Source: Streptomyces viridosporus (GTDB lineage Bacteria > Actinomycetota > Actinomycetes > Streptomycetales > Streptomycetaceae). From it: DNA of 48,654 bases. The stretch lies in assembly GCF_002078235.1 (NCBI RefSeq), contig NZ_MSGP01000081.1:1-48654 (forward strand). The letters are read 5' to 3'. The translations under genes were made by a program, and so were the position numbers. Positions 1 to 7,477 of the stretch are shown one piece after another; the stretch's first letter is position 1, and each line of letters opens with the position of its first letter. The notes beneath the pieces were generated by a model, which was not told where the DNA came from, did not search any database, and saw nothing but the letters and a program-made list of their open reading frames with translations.

Positions 1-556
1 CCCGGACCGCTGCCCGGCAGCGGTCCGGGTCGCACGTCCACGAGCGCGGGATGTACGGCTCACGGTCCACCGCCGCGTGTCCACGGCGGCCTGCGTAGGC
101 GAGGTAGGCGGCGACCTGGGCGTTTTCGATCCCCCCGGCGGTGCCGGTGTACTGGCGCTGGACACCCACGGTGTGCATGCCCTTCTTCACGTCTCCGGTC
201 TCGTCGACCACCAGCACCACATCTTCGCCGTGCAGATGTTCCAGCGCGTACTCGCGCACGTCATCGCGCACGATGTCGGCATCTCACTTGGCCCGGCCGA
301 GCAGGTGCTGTATGCCGTCCGGACTGGCCTGTCCGGTCCACTCGGCGATGCTCCAGCAGTTCTTGCGCGGCAGGTCCGACAGCACTCCCAGCACCGGTTC
401 CCGTACCCGACGCCGGGGTTCGACCCGCGCGAACCGGACCGCTATCCGAGACATCAGGGCCTCGAACCCATCCTGCCAGCGGGCAGGGTCTACGCTGTGC
501 CCCGCGGCCACCGTATGATCGTTTGTCTTCACACACCGATGATCAGCGGTGGCCAC
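1..556 (-). pseudogene. IS701-family DDE transposase, 5' part, with an in-frame stop
   Basis: Reading the minus strand from the ATG at 554-556 gives the N-terminal half of an IS701-type transposase: the segment with FARVEPRRR and DLPRKNCWSIAEWTG, then VDETGDVKKG carrying the first catalytic aspartate region, then QYTGTAGGIENAQVA and YIPRSWTCDP. The frame stays open to the window edge except for one TGA at 284-286, where the family normally has the Trp of an AKWD-type motif. The simplest reading is a single TGG-to-TGA change that inactivates the element. The rest of the element lies outside the window, so its terminal repeats cannot be seen. Confidence 0.85.
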
Positions 557-593
557 AGCCTTCCTGCAGTCGGTCCACCAGCAAGATCATGGT

Positions 594-1088
594 CTACGAC
601 TGCAGGTCGCGCTGGTACCAGGTGCCTGACTGGCCGCCGAGATCGGCCGGGGTGGCAGGGCCAGCCGGGACGAACCCGGCCCTGGTCAACACCTTCTGGG
701 ACGCAACATTGTCGTGGGAGGTGGCCGCTCGTAGTGTGCGCAGCCCGTGCCGCGCCGCCGCCAGCCGGCAAAGCTCCTCGACGGTCGTGGTCGCCACGCC
801 GCGGCCGGCGACCCGCTCCGCGACCCGGTAGCCGAGTCTGGCAGTGCCGTCCTCCAAGTCGTACAGGTTGAACCTGCCGAGTACCGAGCCGTCCTCGGCG
901 ACGAGCACGTAGAAGGCGCAGATGCCGGCCTCCTGCTCGGCCAGCGAGGCGTTGTACCGGTCGGTGAACCGGTCGAAGAAGTCGTCGCCGCGGTCGGAGA
1001 TCGAGGCAGCGAAGTAGGTGCGGTTCGCCAGCTCGAAGGCCAAGACCGCCGGGGCGTGGCCGGCATGCAGCCGCTTCAGCTCGGGCAT
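594..1088 (-). CDS. GNAT-family N-acetyltransferase (RimJ/RimL type)
   Basis: This 164-aa protein has the GNAT core order: an N-terminal helix pair (residues 1-60), a beta-hairpin with VLGRFNLYDLEDG, the acetyl-CoA pyrophosphate loop RVAERVAGRGVAT near residues 93-105, and the C-terminal NVASQKVLTRAGF signature. Such enzymes move acetyl from acetyl-CoA to an amine on a protein N-terminus, small molecule or antibiotic; the substrate cannot be told from sequence. The start is the ATG at 1088. It stands alone, 37 bp downstream of the IS701 remnant and on the same strand. Confidence 0.85.
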   Translation of the reverse strand: MPELKRLHAGHAPAVLAFELANRTYFAASISDRGDDFFDRFTDRYNASLAEQEAGICAFYVLVAEDGSVLGRFNLYDLEDGTARLGYRVAERVAGRGVATTTVEELCRLAAARHGLRTLRAATSHDNVASQKVLTRAGFVPAGPATPADLGGQSGTWYQRDLQS

Positions 1089-1333
1089 TGCCCGACTCTA
1101 CCCAGATCGTGTGCTGAGGCCACCTGGGTTTCCGCCAGTGACGGACAGCCCCGAGACCAGGGCACAGAACGATCTACGGCTGGAGCATTAATCCGCCGTG
1201 AATCCCCGCACAAGAGAATCAATCGCTCACCCAGAGCCTGAATCCTTGCGTGCCGCGAGCTTCCGGCAAGCCTTTCCGGTCAGAGCGCCAGTTGCGAACC
1301 GGCCGAAGCCTTCGGCCAGGACGGGACGCATGA

Positions 1334-1368
1334 CATGCCCCCCGGCGAGGGAATCGCCGGAGGGCATG
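1334..1368 (-). terminator. Hairpin, probable terminator of the secreted-protein gene
   Basis: A 15-bp inverted repeat with one mismatch (arms 1334-1348 and 1354-1368, 5-nt loop) lies about 120 bp past the stop of the secreted-protein gene on the minus strand. There is no clear U-tract. The rest of 1089-1485 shows no gene. Confidence 0.5.
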
Positions 1369-1485
1369 ACTGCGGCGCTCAACCGGAGGATGGTGCAGTT
1401 ACACCTTCGCCAGCGGCGTCGCCTCCGGCCGTACGACCAGGACGAGTGCGCCCCGGGGCCTTGGTGTCGCCCGGCTCGAGTGTTC

Positions 1486-1851
1486 TTAGGAGGGGACGGG
1501 CCAGTAGTCGCACAGAGGACCCGTCAGCTGGTCCTCACAGAGCTCCACCCCGATGATGGTGCCGGAGAACCTGGCGTTCCCGCAGCCGGCGGACGATCCG
1601 TTCCCATCACCTACTTTGCCCGCGTAGCCCCCGTGCTTGACGTAGAACAGGGCGTAGACCCCGTTCCCGTCTCGTTCCATGTCGCAGACCTCGACCCATT
1701 CGCGGTCGGCCCCGACACCGGCGTAGTTGCTTCCTATGTACACCCGGTAGTAACTCGCCGCCTGAGCCGGGAGGGTGGTGATGAGAGCGAACATGATGGC
1801 GCCCGTGAGCACCGAGGCCAGCCTGACGAGGATCGATCTACCGATCTTCAT
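1486..1851 (-). CDS. Small secreted cysteine-containing protein
   Basis: The 121-aa product starts at the ATG at 1851, preceded by the strong ribosome site AAGGGGAGAC. A longer frame to 1893 exists but would put extra residues before a normal signal peptide. Residues 1-31 form the signal peptide: MKIGR, a hydrophobic stretch, then LPAQA-A. The mature part is about 90 residues, rich in Gly and Tyr, with four cysteines (VCDME, AGCGN, ELCED, LCDYW) that could form two disulphides. It resembles the many small exported Streptomyces proteins of unknown role. No catalytic motif is visible. It is transcribed in the same direction as the next upstream gene, another small secreted protein. Confidence 0.7.
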   Translation of the reverse strand: MKIGRSILVRLASVLTGAIMFALITTLPAQAASYYRVYIGSNYAGVGADREWVEVCDMERDGNGVYALFYVKHGGYAGKVGDGNGSSAGCGNARFSGTIIGVELCEDQLTGPLCDYWPVPS

Positions 1852-1962
1852 GTCTCCCCTTCTGATACGTGGTGGCGAGCCGGGTCCCCCCACGGGTCCC
1901 TCTGGTGGCCCGCGGTCGGTGCGGCCTCGTGACCGAGTCCGTCTTCGTGCACGCCCCGGGTG

Positions 1963-2286
1963 TCAGCACGTGGCCAGGTGGCTGTACTGTCCCGTGATCG
2001 TCTCCTTGAACCAGAACTTCCCTTGCCCGGGGGCCAGAGACCAGCACGGGCTGTCGGTGCCCCAGTCCACGATGACCCTCACACGCACGGTGTAGGTGCA
2101 GTTGTTCTTGATGTTCACGCCAAAACCGGATGGGTCGTCATCCCAGTAGCGCGAGACGCAAGTGGGCGCCTCAGCCGTCGGGCCCGGCGCTGGAGCCGCA
2201 GCGGCAGTAGGAGCCGAAACGGCGAGTGCGCCACCGATCGCCGCCGCGGTCACCGCAGCGGCGGCCAGCCTCCTGAAAGTGCTCAT
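1963..2286 (-). CDS. Secreted tendamistat-like (alpha-amylase inhibitor fold) protein
   Basis: The 107-aa product starts at the ATG at 2286 behind GGGGGCAAAGGAC. Residues 1-31 are a signal peptide ending in a run of alanines. The mature domain starts with APTCVSRYW, then NNCTYTVRVRVIVDW, DSPCWSLAPGQ and a terminal HLATC. Its four cysteines at 43, 63, 81 and 107 have spacings of 20, 18 and 26, close to the 16, 18 and 28 of tendamistat, and the flanking text (SCVTLY, CAxTVTVKVV, LCYAVAPGQ, ARYLARC) is alike. The inhibitory Trp-Arg-Tyr triad of tendamistat is replaced by a Trp-Asp-Asp stretch, so amylase inhibition is doubtful. The fold assignment is from memory of the family. Confidence 0.7.
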   Translation of the reverse strand: MSTFRRLAAAAVTAAAIGGALAVSAPTAAAAPAPGPTAEAPTCVSRYWDDDPSGFGVNIKNNCTYTVRVRVIVDWGTDSPCWSLAPGQGKFWFKETITGQYSHLATC

Positions 2287-2431
2287 GTCCTTTGCCCCCT
2301 CGTACTCGTGGGGCTTCAGGATGCGAGAGGGCCCGGGACCGAGGCCAGGTTGTTTCATGTGGGCCAAAAAAGCACTGATCACGGTGGCGCGCGACATGCA
2401 GAATCCCGACCGAAGCAGTGGGAGGTCTGTG

Positions 2432-3412
2432 ATGCTCAAGGTGCACTTCACCAGAGAGGATCTGCTCCGTACTCGGCTCGCACCAGGACCGGACCCCTTG
2501 TGGGAGGTAATACTCAGCGTCAACCTCTTGGGCAACCGCGACGGGCAGGCCGTCTTCGACGCCTGGCGCGTGCGAACCCGCTCCAAACTCCGTCATCTCC
2601 CTCCGGAGCAGATCCGGCTCATCCGCTGCCTCGCTCCGCCCTGCGGCGACTTCCCCGACTTCCTCACCCCTCCTCAGGCAGCACACGGTCTGGCAGCGGG
2701 AGTCGAGGCCGTCCTGTCCACCCCCGTACCGCGAATACGCCAGGAGCTAGCAGTTCTGCCCAGGTTGCCGATGTGGACCCGGCCGCTGATCGACGGAGAA
2801 CCGGCGGCGTTACGGATGCTCGGGCAGTCACTTCACGCGTATTACACCTGTGCCGTCGCAACGCGCTGGCAGCACATCCAGGCGCTCATCGACGCCGACA
2901 GAGGGGTGCGCGCACGAGCCGTCCTGCACGGCGGAGTCGAGGCAATGCTCGAAAGCTTCCGGCCGACATTACGGTGGAGTCGGCCGGTGCTGGAGGCCGA
3001 CTACCCCGTCGACCGGGACCTCCACCTCAAGGGCCGCGGCCTCCTCCTCATCCCCTCGGTGTTCTGCTGGCGCACCCCGGTCACGCTCATCGACCCGGAT
3101 CTCACTCCGATCCTGGTCTACCCGGTAGCTCGAGGCCCGCAGTGGTGGACGGGCGACCACGCCGGCCTCCGCGGAGGCCAGGCGCTGCGACGCTTGCTCG
3201 GGGAAAGCCGCGCCATGGCTCTACGCGCTGTCGAAGACGGCTGCACGACCGGAGAACTGGCCCGACGCATCGGTCTGGCGTCACCCACGGCCAGCCAACA
3301 CGCCACTGCGCTCCGCGAAGCCGGCCTGATCGCATCCACCCGGCGAGGGAACACGGTGATCCACACCCTCACCCCCTTGGGTGTGGGCGTGCTCGCTGCG
3401 AACCGGGAATAG
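2432..3412 (+). CDS. DUF5937/ArsR-type winged-helix regulator with two TTA codons
   Basis: The 326-aa protein starts at the ATG at 2432 (a GTG at 2429 is also possible) behind GGGAGG. Residues 1-240 form the alpha-helical domain seen in Streptomyces DUF5937 proteins, beginning KVHFTREDLLRTRLAPGPDP. Residues about 250-326 are a winged helix with TTGELARRIGLASPTASQH as the helix-turn-helix. The gene is divergent from the tendamistat-like gene and may regulate its surroundings. The codons at 2810-2812 and 2969-2971 are TTA, the rare leucine codon read by the bldA tRNA, so translation is probably tied to development. No ligand is apparent. Confidence 0.8.
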   Translation: MLKVHFTREDLLRTRLAPGPDPLWEVILSVNLLGNRDGQAVFDAWRVRTRSKLRHLPPEQIRLIRCLAPPCGDFPDFLTPPQAAHGLAAGVEAVLSTPVPRIRQELAVLPRLPMWTRPLIDGEPAALRMLGQSLHAYYTCAVATRWQHIQALIDADRGVRARAVLHGGVEAMLESFRPTLRWSRPVLEADYPVDRDLHLKGRGLLLIPSVFCWRTPVTLIDPDLTPILVYPVARGPQWWTGDHAGLRGGQALRRLLGESRAMALRAVEDGCTTGELARRIGLASPTASQHATALREAGLIASTRRGNTVIHTLTPLGVGVLAANRE

Positions 3413-3610
3413 AACGATCGCCGTGGCGCGGGTCGTCCTCGCCGATCCGCTGGAGCCCGTGGTGCGGGTACGTGGTCCCGGCCGCCCCACGCCCTCGTCC
3501 CGGGGCATCGCTCCGGCGACGAAGACCACGGACGAGATCCTTCAGCGCCCGCCAGTTGTCCGAACGGAATTCCCGACGCAGAAGACTGGGCACGCACCTC
3601 CCCGGCTCGC

Positions 3611-3647
3611 GGACACCGGACGAGCCGTCTCGGCTCGTCCGGTGTCC
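3611..3647 (-). terminator. Perfect hairpin between convergent genes
   Basis: A 16-bp perfect inverted repeat (arms 3611-3626 and 3632-3647, 5-nt loop) lies about 50 bp past the chitinase stop and between two convergent genes, so it can end transcription from either side. The rest of 3413-3693 shows no supported gene. Confidence 0.7.
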
Positions 3648-3693
3648 TGCGTTTTCGGGGGCCGTGCCGCGGGCTGTTCCGGAGTGCCCCGGA

Positions 3694-4755
3694 TCAACGG
3701 CCCTGGAGGGCCTTGACGTTGTCGCCGAAGGTCCAGTTCTTCGAGCCGTCCCAGTTGATGGACCACGTCATGAGGCCCTTGAGGCTCGTGCCGTAGTGGT
3801 TCCACGCCTGGGCGACCTGGGACGGGGCCATGTGGCCGCCGCCGGCGCCCGGCTGGGCGGGCAGGCCCGGGACCTGCTTGTCGTAGGGCACCCGGATCGT
3901 CGTCCCCTGGATGACCAGGCCCTTGTTCAGGCAGTCGGTCTGCGCGGTGAAGCCCTGCACCGTGCCGGCCGGGTAGGAGTCGCCGGAGCAGCCGTACATG
4001 CTGCCGTTGTAGTACTGCATGTTCAGCCACCACAGGCGGCCGTTGTCCGCGTACTTCTTGATGATCGGCAGGTACGCGCCCCAGATCGACCCGTAGACCA
4101 CGCTGCCGCCGGTGACGTAGGCGGTCTCCGGGGCCATGGTGAGGCCGAAGCCGTCGGGCATGCGCTTCAGGACGCCGTCGATGATGCGGATCAGGTTGGT
4201 TTGCGACGGGGAGAGCTGGTTGATGTTCCCGGTGCCGATCAGCCCGGTCTCGATGTCGATGTCGATGCCGTCGAAGTTGTACGTCTTCAGGATCGGGACG
4301 ATCGTCTCGATGAACCGGTCGGCGACGGCGGTGGAGTTGAGATCGATGCCGGCCGTCGCCCCGCCGATGGAGAGCAGGATCGTCCGCCCGGCCGCCTTCG
4401 CCGCGCACATCTCCGCCGGGGTGGCCACCTTCACGCCCGTGTCCATGCCGTTCTCCCACAGCGCCGTGCCGTCGGAGCGGATGACCGGGAAGGCCGCGTT
4501 GATCACGTTGTAGCCGTGCTGGCCGATGCGGGAGTCGGTGATCGGGGTCCAGCCGAAGGGCGGGTGGACCCCGTTGGAGGAGCCGTCCCAGTTCTCCCAG
4601 TAGCCCTGGAGGACCTTCCCGGCCGGTTTGGGTTTCAGGGCGCAGGTGTCGGCGGCAGGGGCGGCCGACGCGGCCGGGGCGGTGACGAGCGCGAGCGGGG
4701 CGAGGACGGCCGCGGTGAGCGCGGCGGCGAGCGAGCGGACGGTGCTGCGGACCAT
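3694..4755 (-). CDS. Secreted family 18 chitinase
   Basis: The 353-aa product starts at the ATG at 4755 behind CGGGAGG; an upstream ATG at 4953 would cross the promoter. Residues 1-32 are a signal peptide (LVTAPAASA-A). The GH18 barrel starts at KVLQGYWENWDG. It carries the substrate-binding LLSIGG near 127-132 and the catalytic DGIDIDIE at 162-169, with Glu169 the acid and Asp167 the helper of substrate-assisted hydrolysis. MAPET and a final WSINWDGS complete the barrel. There is no separate chitin-binding domain. It would cleave chitin outside the cell and retain the anomer. The promoter has chitinase-type direct repeats. Confidence 0.93.
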   Translation of the reverse strand: MVRSTVRSLAAALTAAVLAPLALVTAPAASAAPAADTCALKPKPAGKVLQGYWENWDGSSNGVHPPFGWTPITDSRIGQHGYNVINAAFPVIRSDGTALWENGMDTGVKVATPAEMCAAKAAGRTILLSIGGATAGIDLNSTAVADRFIETIVPILKTYNFDGIDIDIETGLIGTGNINQLSPSQTNLIRIIDGVLKRMPDGFGLTMAPETAYVTGGSVVYGSIWGAYLPIIKKYADNGRLWWLNMQYYNGSMYGCSGDSYPAGTVQGFTAQTDCLNKGLVIQGTTIRVPYDKQVPGLPAQPGAGGGHMAPSQVAQAWNHYGTSLKGLMTWSINWDGSKNWTFGDNVKALQGR

Positions 4756-4871
4756 GCACGGCCTCCCGGTGGGGGTGCGGTGAGGAACTGGGGACATGCG
4801 GAACCGGCGGTGCAGGGCCGCCGACTGGGTGTCGAAGGCATGACAGCCGTCGTCGGTGACGACCGTGCTCT

Positions 4872-4904
4872 GGTCCAGACCATTCGTCAAGAGGTATGGA
4901 CCAT
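4872..4904 (-). promoter_or_regulatory. Chitinase promoter with two 12-bp direct repeats (DasR-like site)
   Basis: On the minus strand ATGGTCCATACC (4904-4893) and ATGGTCTGGACC (4883-4872) are separated by 9 bp that hold TTGACG (4890-4885), a good -35 box. Paired 12-bp repeats of this form around the -35 box are the hallmark of Streptomyces chitinase promoters, and the second copy is close to the TGGTCTAGACCA core bound by the GlcNAc-responsive repressor DasR. They lie about 120 bp upstream of the chitinase start. Confidence 0.75.
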
Positions 4905-5099
4905 AATGGTGTTGGAGGGGATGTCCCGCGATGGACGGTCGTTGATCGATCAACGGATGACCGTCATTGAAACCTGTCGGTTGTCATGCGCCGATGGAAC
5001 GCATGACGATGAGCACCCGCTCCCTCGGAACCCGGGGCCCCGGAGAGTCATCGCTGCGGGCGAGCGCAGCGATGCGGCGTCGGCTCGCACCGCCTCTGC

Positions 5100-5365
5100 G
5101 TGATCGTTTCGCTGGTGTACAAGATGACCCGGAAGCTGCTGTCCGTCCCGGCGGTGCTGCTGCGCCGCGACACCGCCGGGGACGCCGAGCCGCTCGTGCC
5201 GCGGCACGGGAACGCGGTGCCGCACTGGCGCGCAGTCGAAGCGCCCGGCCCACTCCGAGCCCGCGGACCGGTTCCGGTTCGCGGCGCTGTCCGCGCTGAT
5301 ACCCCGGTGGCTTTGGCACGCGGTTCTCCCGGTCGCCCCGGCACGCTCCTGGCCTGCTCACAGGT
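5100..5365 (+). pseudogene. Integrase-core transposase remnant, N-terminal part, frameshifted
   Basis: The GTG frame at 5100 gives IVSLVYKMTRKLLSVPAVLL then RRDTAGDAEPLV, the usual start of a family of Streptomyces integrase-core transposases. After about residue 45 the family text continues in another frame (SEPADRFRFAALSALIPR), then returns (PGTLLA). At least two frameshifts are present, and the catalytic core is missing because another remnant follows directly. Confidence 0.75.
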
Positions 5366-5371
5366 CACCTC

Positions 5372-5659
5372 ATGGGAAGTGTTCGACAGCCTGCCGGTGC
5401 GGGCGTCGTTGGGCGGCTGGTGCCGGAAGAGCTGTGGGTGCTGTTCCAGCAGGTGGTGCCGGAGGCGCCGTCGCGGTCTGAGGGTGGCGGCCGGTGTCGG
5501 CACGGTGACCGGGAGATGCCGGCGGCGATCGCGTTCGTCGCGACATCGGGCTGCGCGTGGCAGCAGTTGCCGTCCGCCTCGTCCATGCAGTCGGGAACGA
5601 CAGCTCACCGCCGGTTCACCGAGTGGACCGGGCACCGGGGCGGAGATGTCATTCGGTGA
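5372..5659 (+). pseudogene. IS5-family transposase N-terminal remnant
   Basis: The 95-residue reading has LVPEELWVLFQQVVPEAPSR, then GGGRCRHGDREMPAAIAFV, TSGCAWQQLPS and TAHRRFTEW. This is the N-terminal DNA-binding part of IS5-type transposases (DUF4096-like). It stops before any DDE residue. It abuts the 3' end of the nitrilase gene, which is on the other strand and overlaps it by about 10 bp. Confidence 0.8.
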
Positions 5660-6620
5660 AACCGACCCCGTTCCCCCGCCGGCCCCGATCGACGGTGAGT
5701 CGGAAGACGTCGGGCCGGGCGTAGTGGCCCGCGACGTCGAGGTCGAGCGACTCCTCATAGCGCCGTCCGGTGTCCAGCGTCGCCATGATGATGCGGGCCT
5801 CGTCGAAGACGGGCTCCACGATCCATGACCCGTCCGGTCCCACGATGCTCGAACCGCCGTTGAGCAGCAGCCCACCGTCCGGTGCGTCGGGTCCTGTTCC
5901 CGCCCGGTAGGCGTCGCGGAGGTCGGCGGGGACATCGTCCGCGGAAAGGACCTGTCCCGCCGAGACCACGAAGCAGCGCCCCTCCAGGGCGTACGAACGC
6001 GCCGCGATCAGGTGGCTCTGCGGCATGTCCGGCCAGACGGCGACGTGGATCTCCTCGTGCTGGGCGTGCAGGGCGTGGCGGGCGAGTGGGTTGAAGTGCT
6101 CCCAGCAGACCAGCGAGCCGACGCGGCCGGCCGGGGTGTCCACGACCCGCAGCCCGGCACCGTCACCGGCCGCCCAGACGATGCGTTCGGTGTGGGTCGG
6201 CGTCAGTTTGCGGTGCAGATTGAGTGTGCCGCCGTCCGGGCCGATGGTGAGGAGCGAGTTGTAAAGGGAGCCGGATGCCTTGCCCGCGCGCTCGTTGAGG
6301 CCCAGGACCACCGTCACACCGCTCTCACGGGCCGCCGCACGGACGGGGCCGAGGTCGTCGTCCCCGCCCTCGTGGTCGAGGACGGGGCTCTGCTCCAGCA
6401 ACCGCGCGTGCCAGCGCTGTGCCGTGCGGTCCCGCCAGCCGGCGAGGCCGAACACCCAGGCCGGGTAGCCGGTGAGCCAGGTCTCGGGGAACACGACGAG
6501 GGCCGCGCCCTCCCGTGCCGCCTCCGTGATGTGGCCGGCGGCGCGGCGCACCGATTCCTCCAGGTCGAGCAGGGCAGGCGGCTGCTGCACGACCGCGACC
6601 GTCGTCCGCGTCATGGTCAC
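5649..6620 (-). CDS. Nitrilase (carbon-nitrogen hydrolase)
   Basis: The 323-aa cytoplasmic enzyme has the nitrilase triad: Glu46 in FPETWLTGYP, Lys138 in HRKLTPTHTE and Cys172 in VCWEHFNPLAR, with the extra conserved Glu145. CWEHFNPLAR is typical of true nitrilases, which convert R-CN and water to the carboxylate and ammonia, rather than of amidases. Its ATG overlaps the stop of the upstream amidohydrolase gene by 4 bp (ATGA), showing translational coupling. It is the last gene of the permease/amidohydrolase/nitrilase operon. The substrate is unknown; aliphatic or arylacetonitriles are the usual range. Confidence 0.9.
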   Translation of the reverse strand: MTMTRTTVAVVQQPPALLDLEESVRRAAGHITEAAREGAALVVFPETWLTGYPAWVFGLAGWRDRTAQRWHARLLEQSPVLDHEGGDDDLGPVRAAARESGVTVVLGLNERAGKASGSLYNSLLTIGPDGGTLNLHRKLTPTHTERIVWAAGDGAGLRVVDTPAGRVGSLVCWEHFNPLARHALHAQHEEIHVAVWPDMPQSHLIAARSYALEGRCFVVSAGQVLSADDVPADLRDAYRAGTGPDAPDGGLLLNGGSSIVGPDGSWIVEPVFDEARIIMATLDTGRRYEESLDLDVAGHYARPDVFRLTVDRGRRGNGVGFTE

Positions 6621-7477
6621 CCTGTTTCCCGGTGCGCGTACAGCTCGGGCCGGCGGTCCGCGTGCACGTCGTTGCGGTCGCTGATGGACTTGTCCCTCGC
6701 CTCGGTGAGGTCGAGCGTCGCGGTGACGACGGCTTCCTCGCCCAGGCGCAGCTCGGTGACGGGATAGCCGTCGGCGTCGACGATCACGCTGCCGCCGAGC
6801 CAGTCCTGGCCCCGTTCGGTGCCGGTGCGGTCGGCGACCGCGACGAACATGCGGTTCACCGCGGCGTTCGCCTGGACGCGGATGATCTCACCCGGACGCT
6901 CGCCCTCCGGTCGCGGGTACAGCGGCCAGTTCACCGGTCCGCACAGCAGCTCGGCCCCTTCCAGGGCCGCCAGCCTGACCCACTCGGGAAACTCGAGGTC
7001 GTAGCAGATCAGCATCCCGATACGTCCGTGCGGGGTGTCGACCACGGGCGGTCGTGTGTCTCCGGGGGTGAAGCCCCAGGTCTTCTCGCCGTCCCACAGA
7101 TGCGCCTTGCGGTACGAGGCGCGTACTCCCGTCTCGTCGATGAGCACGGCCGAGTTGTACGCGCGGCCGTCGGAGCCGAGTTCGGCGAAGCCACCGACGA
7201 TGACCAGCTTCAGCCGGGCGGCGAGTTCCTCCCACTGCCTGACCGTCGTGCCGTCCAGCGGCTCGGCCACCGACAGCAGTTCGTCCAGGTCCTGGAAGAC
7301 GTAGCCGGAGTTGGCCAGTTCGGGCAGGACCACGATGCCCGCGCCCCGTCGGGCCGCCTCCTCGATCGCCTCACGGATCCGGTGCCGGTTCTCCTCGACA
7401 CGGCCGACGCGCGGTGCGATCTGGCAGCTCGCGACCGTGACCGCCGGGCGCTCCCGTGCTGTGCGTCGCGTCGTCAC
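6617..7477 (-). CDS. Nitrilase-superfamily amidohydrolase
   Basis: The 286-aa protein is a carbon-nitrogen hydrolase with Glu53 in LPELANSGY, Lys124 in YRKAHLWDGEK and Cys158 in ICYDLEFPEWVR. The CYDLEFPE form is that of amide or carbamoyl hydrolases (omega-amidase or N-carbamoyl types), not of true nitrilases. It probably hydrolyses an amide to acid and ammonia. Both ends overlap neighbours by 4 bp: its start overlaps the permease stop and its stop overlaps the nitrilase start. The pairing suggests that one substrate class is imported and stripped of nitrogen by either route. Confidence 0.88.
   Translation of the reverse strand: MTTRRTARERPAVTVASCQIAPRVGRVEENRHRIREAIEEAARRGAGIVVLPELANSGYVFQDLDELLSVAEPLDGTTVRQWEELAARLKLVIVGGFAELGSDGRAYNSAVLIDETGVRASYRKAHLWDGEKTWGFTPGDTRPPVVDTPHGRIGMLICYDLEFPEWVRLAALEGAELLCGPVNWPLYPRPEGERPGEIIRVQANAAVNRMFVAVADRTGTERGQDWLGGSVIVDADGYPVTELRLGEEAVVTATLDLTEARDKSISDRNDVHADRRPELYAHRETG

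Noticed and set aside
1960..5103. 1047-residue open frame on the plus strand
   Set aside because: It is antisense to a chitinase with full GH18 motifs and signal peptide, and its text is Arg/Gly/Pro-rich shadow coding typical of high-GC DNA.
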